Shown: in pieces, positions 5,724 to 6,154 of the stretch
Position numbering within the stretch: position 1 is the first letter of the stretch
Layout of the letters: every line of letters starts with the position of its first letter
Source: an uncultured Bacilli bacterium
Lineage (GTDB): Bacteria; Bacillota_I; Bacilli_A; RF39; UBA660
Direction of reading: 5' to 3'
Assembly (NCBI GenBank): GCA_944329505.1
Contig: CALVIJ010000058.1
Span: 1 to 6,154, forward strand
Length of the DNA: 6,154 nt
The notes under the pieces: generated by a model
What the model saw: only the letters and a program-made list of their open reading frames with translations
The model's database searches: none
What the model was told of the DNA's origin: nothing
Translations under genes and position numbers: made by a program

Positions 5724-6154
5724 TTATATATGATAACTTTTTTCTTTTTCTACAATTGCTTCTAAAATATCCGAAAACATTTCAGACAGAATTCTATCAT
5801 CTTGTAAACATCTTTTAAGCTTATGCAAATCACTTAAAGAATAATTTTCTAAACAATATTGACCATTCTCCGCTTGCATCTCCACATACAAATCTAAAAA
5901 AGTCTCATTTTCTAATCTATGGCAATAAGTCTGTAAAGTCATAAATAAAATATTAACTACATAATTAACCTTACAGCTATCCAAAAAATTCATAAGTCTA
6001 TAAGCTTCTTCATAACTATACTTTTGTATTTTCTCATCTAATTGACTATCAATTTTATCCACATAATTCATTAAATCATCTAGCATATATTTTAAATCAT
6101 TATACTCTTTATTAAAATCATCCATATTAACATCTAATTTAGGTTTAATCTCAA
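5724..6154 (-). CDS. Unrecognised helical protein, 3' part (runs off window edge)
   Basis: The frame is open from the window edge to TAA at 5726-5724, about 143 codons. The first ATG (6125) would give 133 residues, but it has no Shine-Dalgarno, and the codons before it read E-I-K-P-K-L-D-V-N with no stop, so the gene probably starts outside the window. The visible protein is acidic and looks all-helical: a charged, coiled-coil-like opening (about 1-37 from the ATG), then a helix with hydrophobic positions (YVVNILFMTLQTY, about 54-66), then further amphipathic helices to the end (ILEAIVEKEKSYHI). There are three Cys residues (51, 67 and 90) in no metal-binding pattern, plus a fourth at 106. 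No membrane segment or catalytic motif is visible. It precedes the lipid kinase by 46 bp without a terminator, so the two may share a transcript. I cannot assign a family or function. Confidence 0.65.
   Translation of the reverse strand, partial: EIKPKLDVNMDDFNKEYNDLKYMLDDLMNYVDKIDSQLDEKIQKYSYEEAYRLMNFLDSCKVNYVVNILFMTLQTYCHRLENETFLDLYVEMQAENGQYCLENYSLSDLHKLKRCLQDDRILSEMFSDILEAIVEKEKSYHI

Overview
The window is about 70% A+T, and every gene I can support lies on the minus strand. Read in transcription order, from high to low coordinates, it holds: the 3' part of an unrecognised helical protein gene (6154-5724); a diacylglycerol kinase-family lipid kinase (5677-4763); a degenerate RNase J, closest to the RNase J2 type (4652-3006); the tRNA methylthiotransferase MiaB (2937-1519); a single-pass membrane protein of unknown function (1442-105); and, at the very edge, the first 14 codons of a gene (44-1) that I read as the spore coat morphogenetic protein CotE. 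No tRNA, rRNA, mobile element, CRISPR array or long non-coding stretch was seen. The longest intergenic gap is 110 bp (4653-4762).

The organism is most likely a low-G+C Bacillota in class Bacilli, possibly an Erysipelotrichales-like or other uncultured gut lineage. The reasons are the base composition, an RNase J2-like protein, Bacillus-type Shine-Dalgarno sequences (AAAGGAG, AGGAG, GGGGTGAT), and the order miaB - one gene - cotE, which recalls miaB(ymcB)-ricA(ymcA)-cotE-mutS of Bacillus subtilis. If the CotE call is right, the lineage makes or once made endospores. The short stretch before cotE matches a mother-cell sigma-K promoter (AC, 16 bp, CATATCTTA), which fits that reading.

The layout is very compact, yet it looks like a row of single-gene units rather than an operon. 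Four intrinsic terminators can be folded by eye, after the lipid kinase, rnjB, miaB and the membrane protein. Each is followed at once by a promoter-like element for the next gene, sometimes overlapping the terminator. In two cases the stop codon sits in the terminator loop.

The genes do not form one pathway. They cover membrane lipid recycling (lipid kinase), RNA turnover (RNase J-like protein), tRNA modification (MiaB), an envelope protein and spore coat assembly. The two most notable points are the heavily altered active site of the RNase J-like protein and the unknown membrane protein in the slot that ricA occupies in Bacillus. I saw nothing that amounts to a wholly new multi-gene system.
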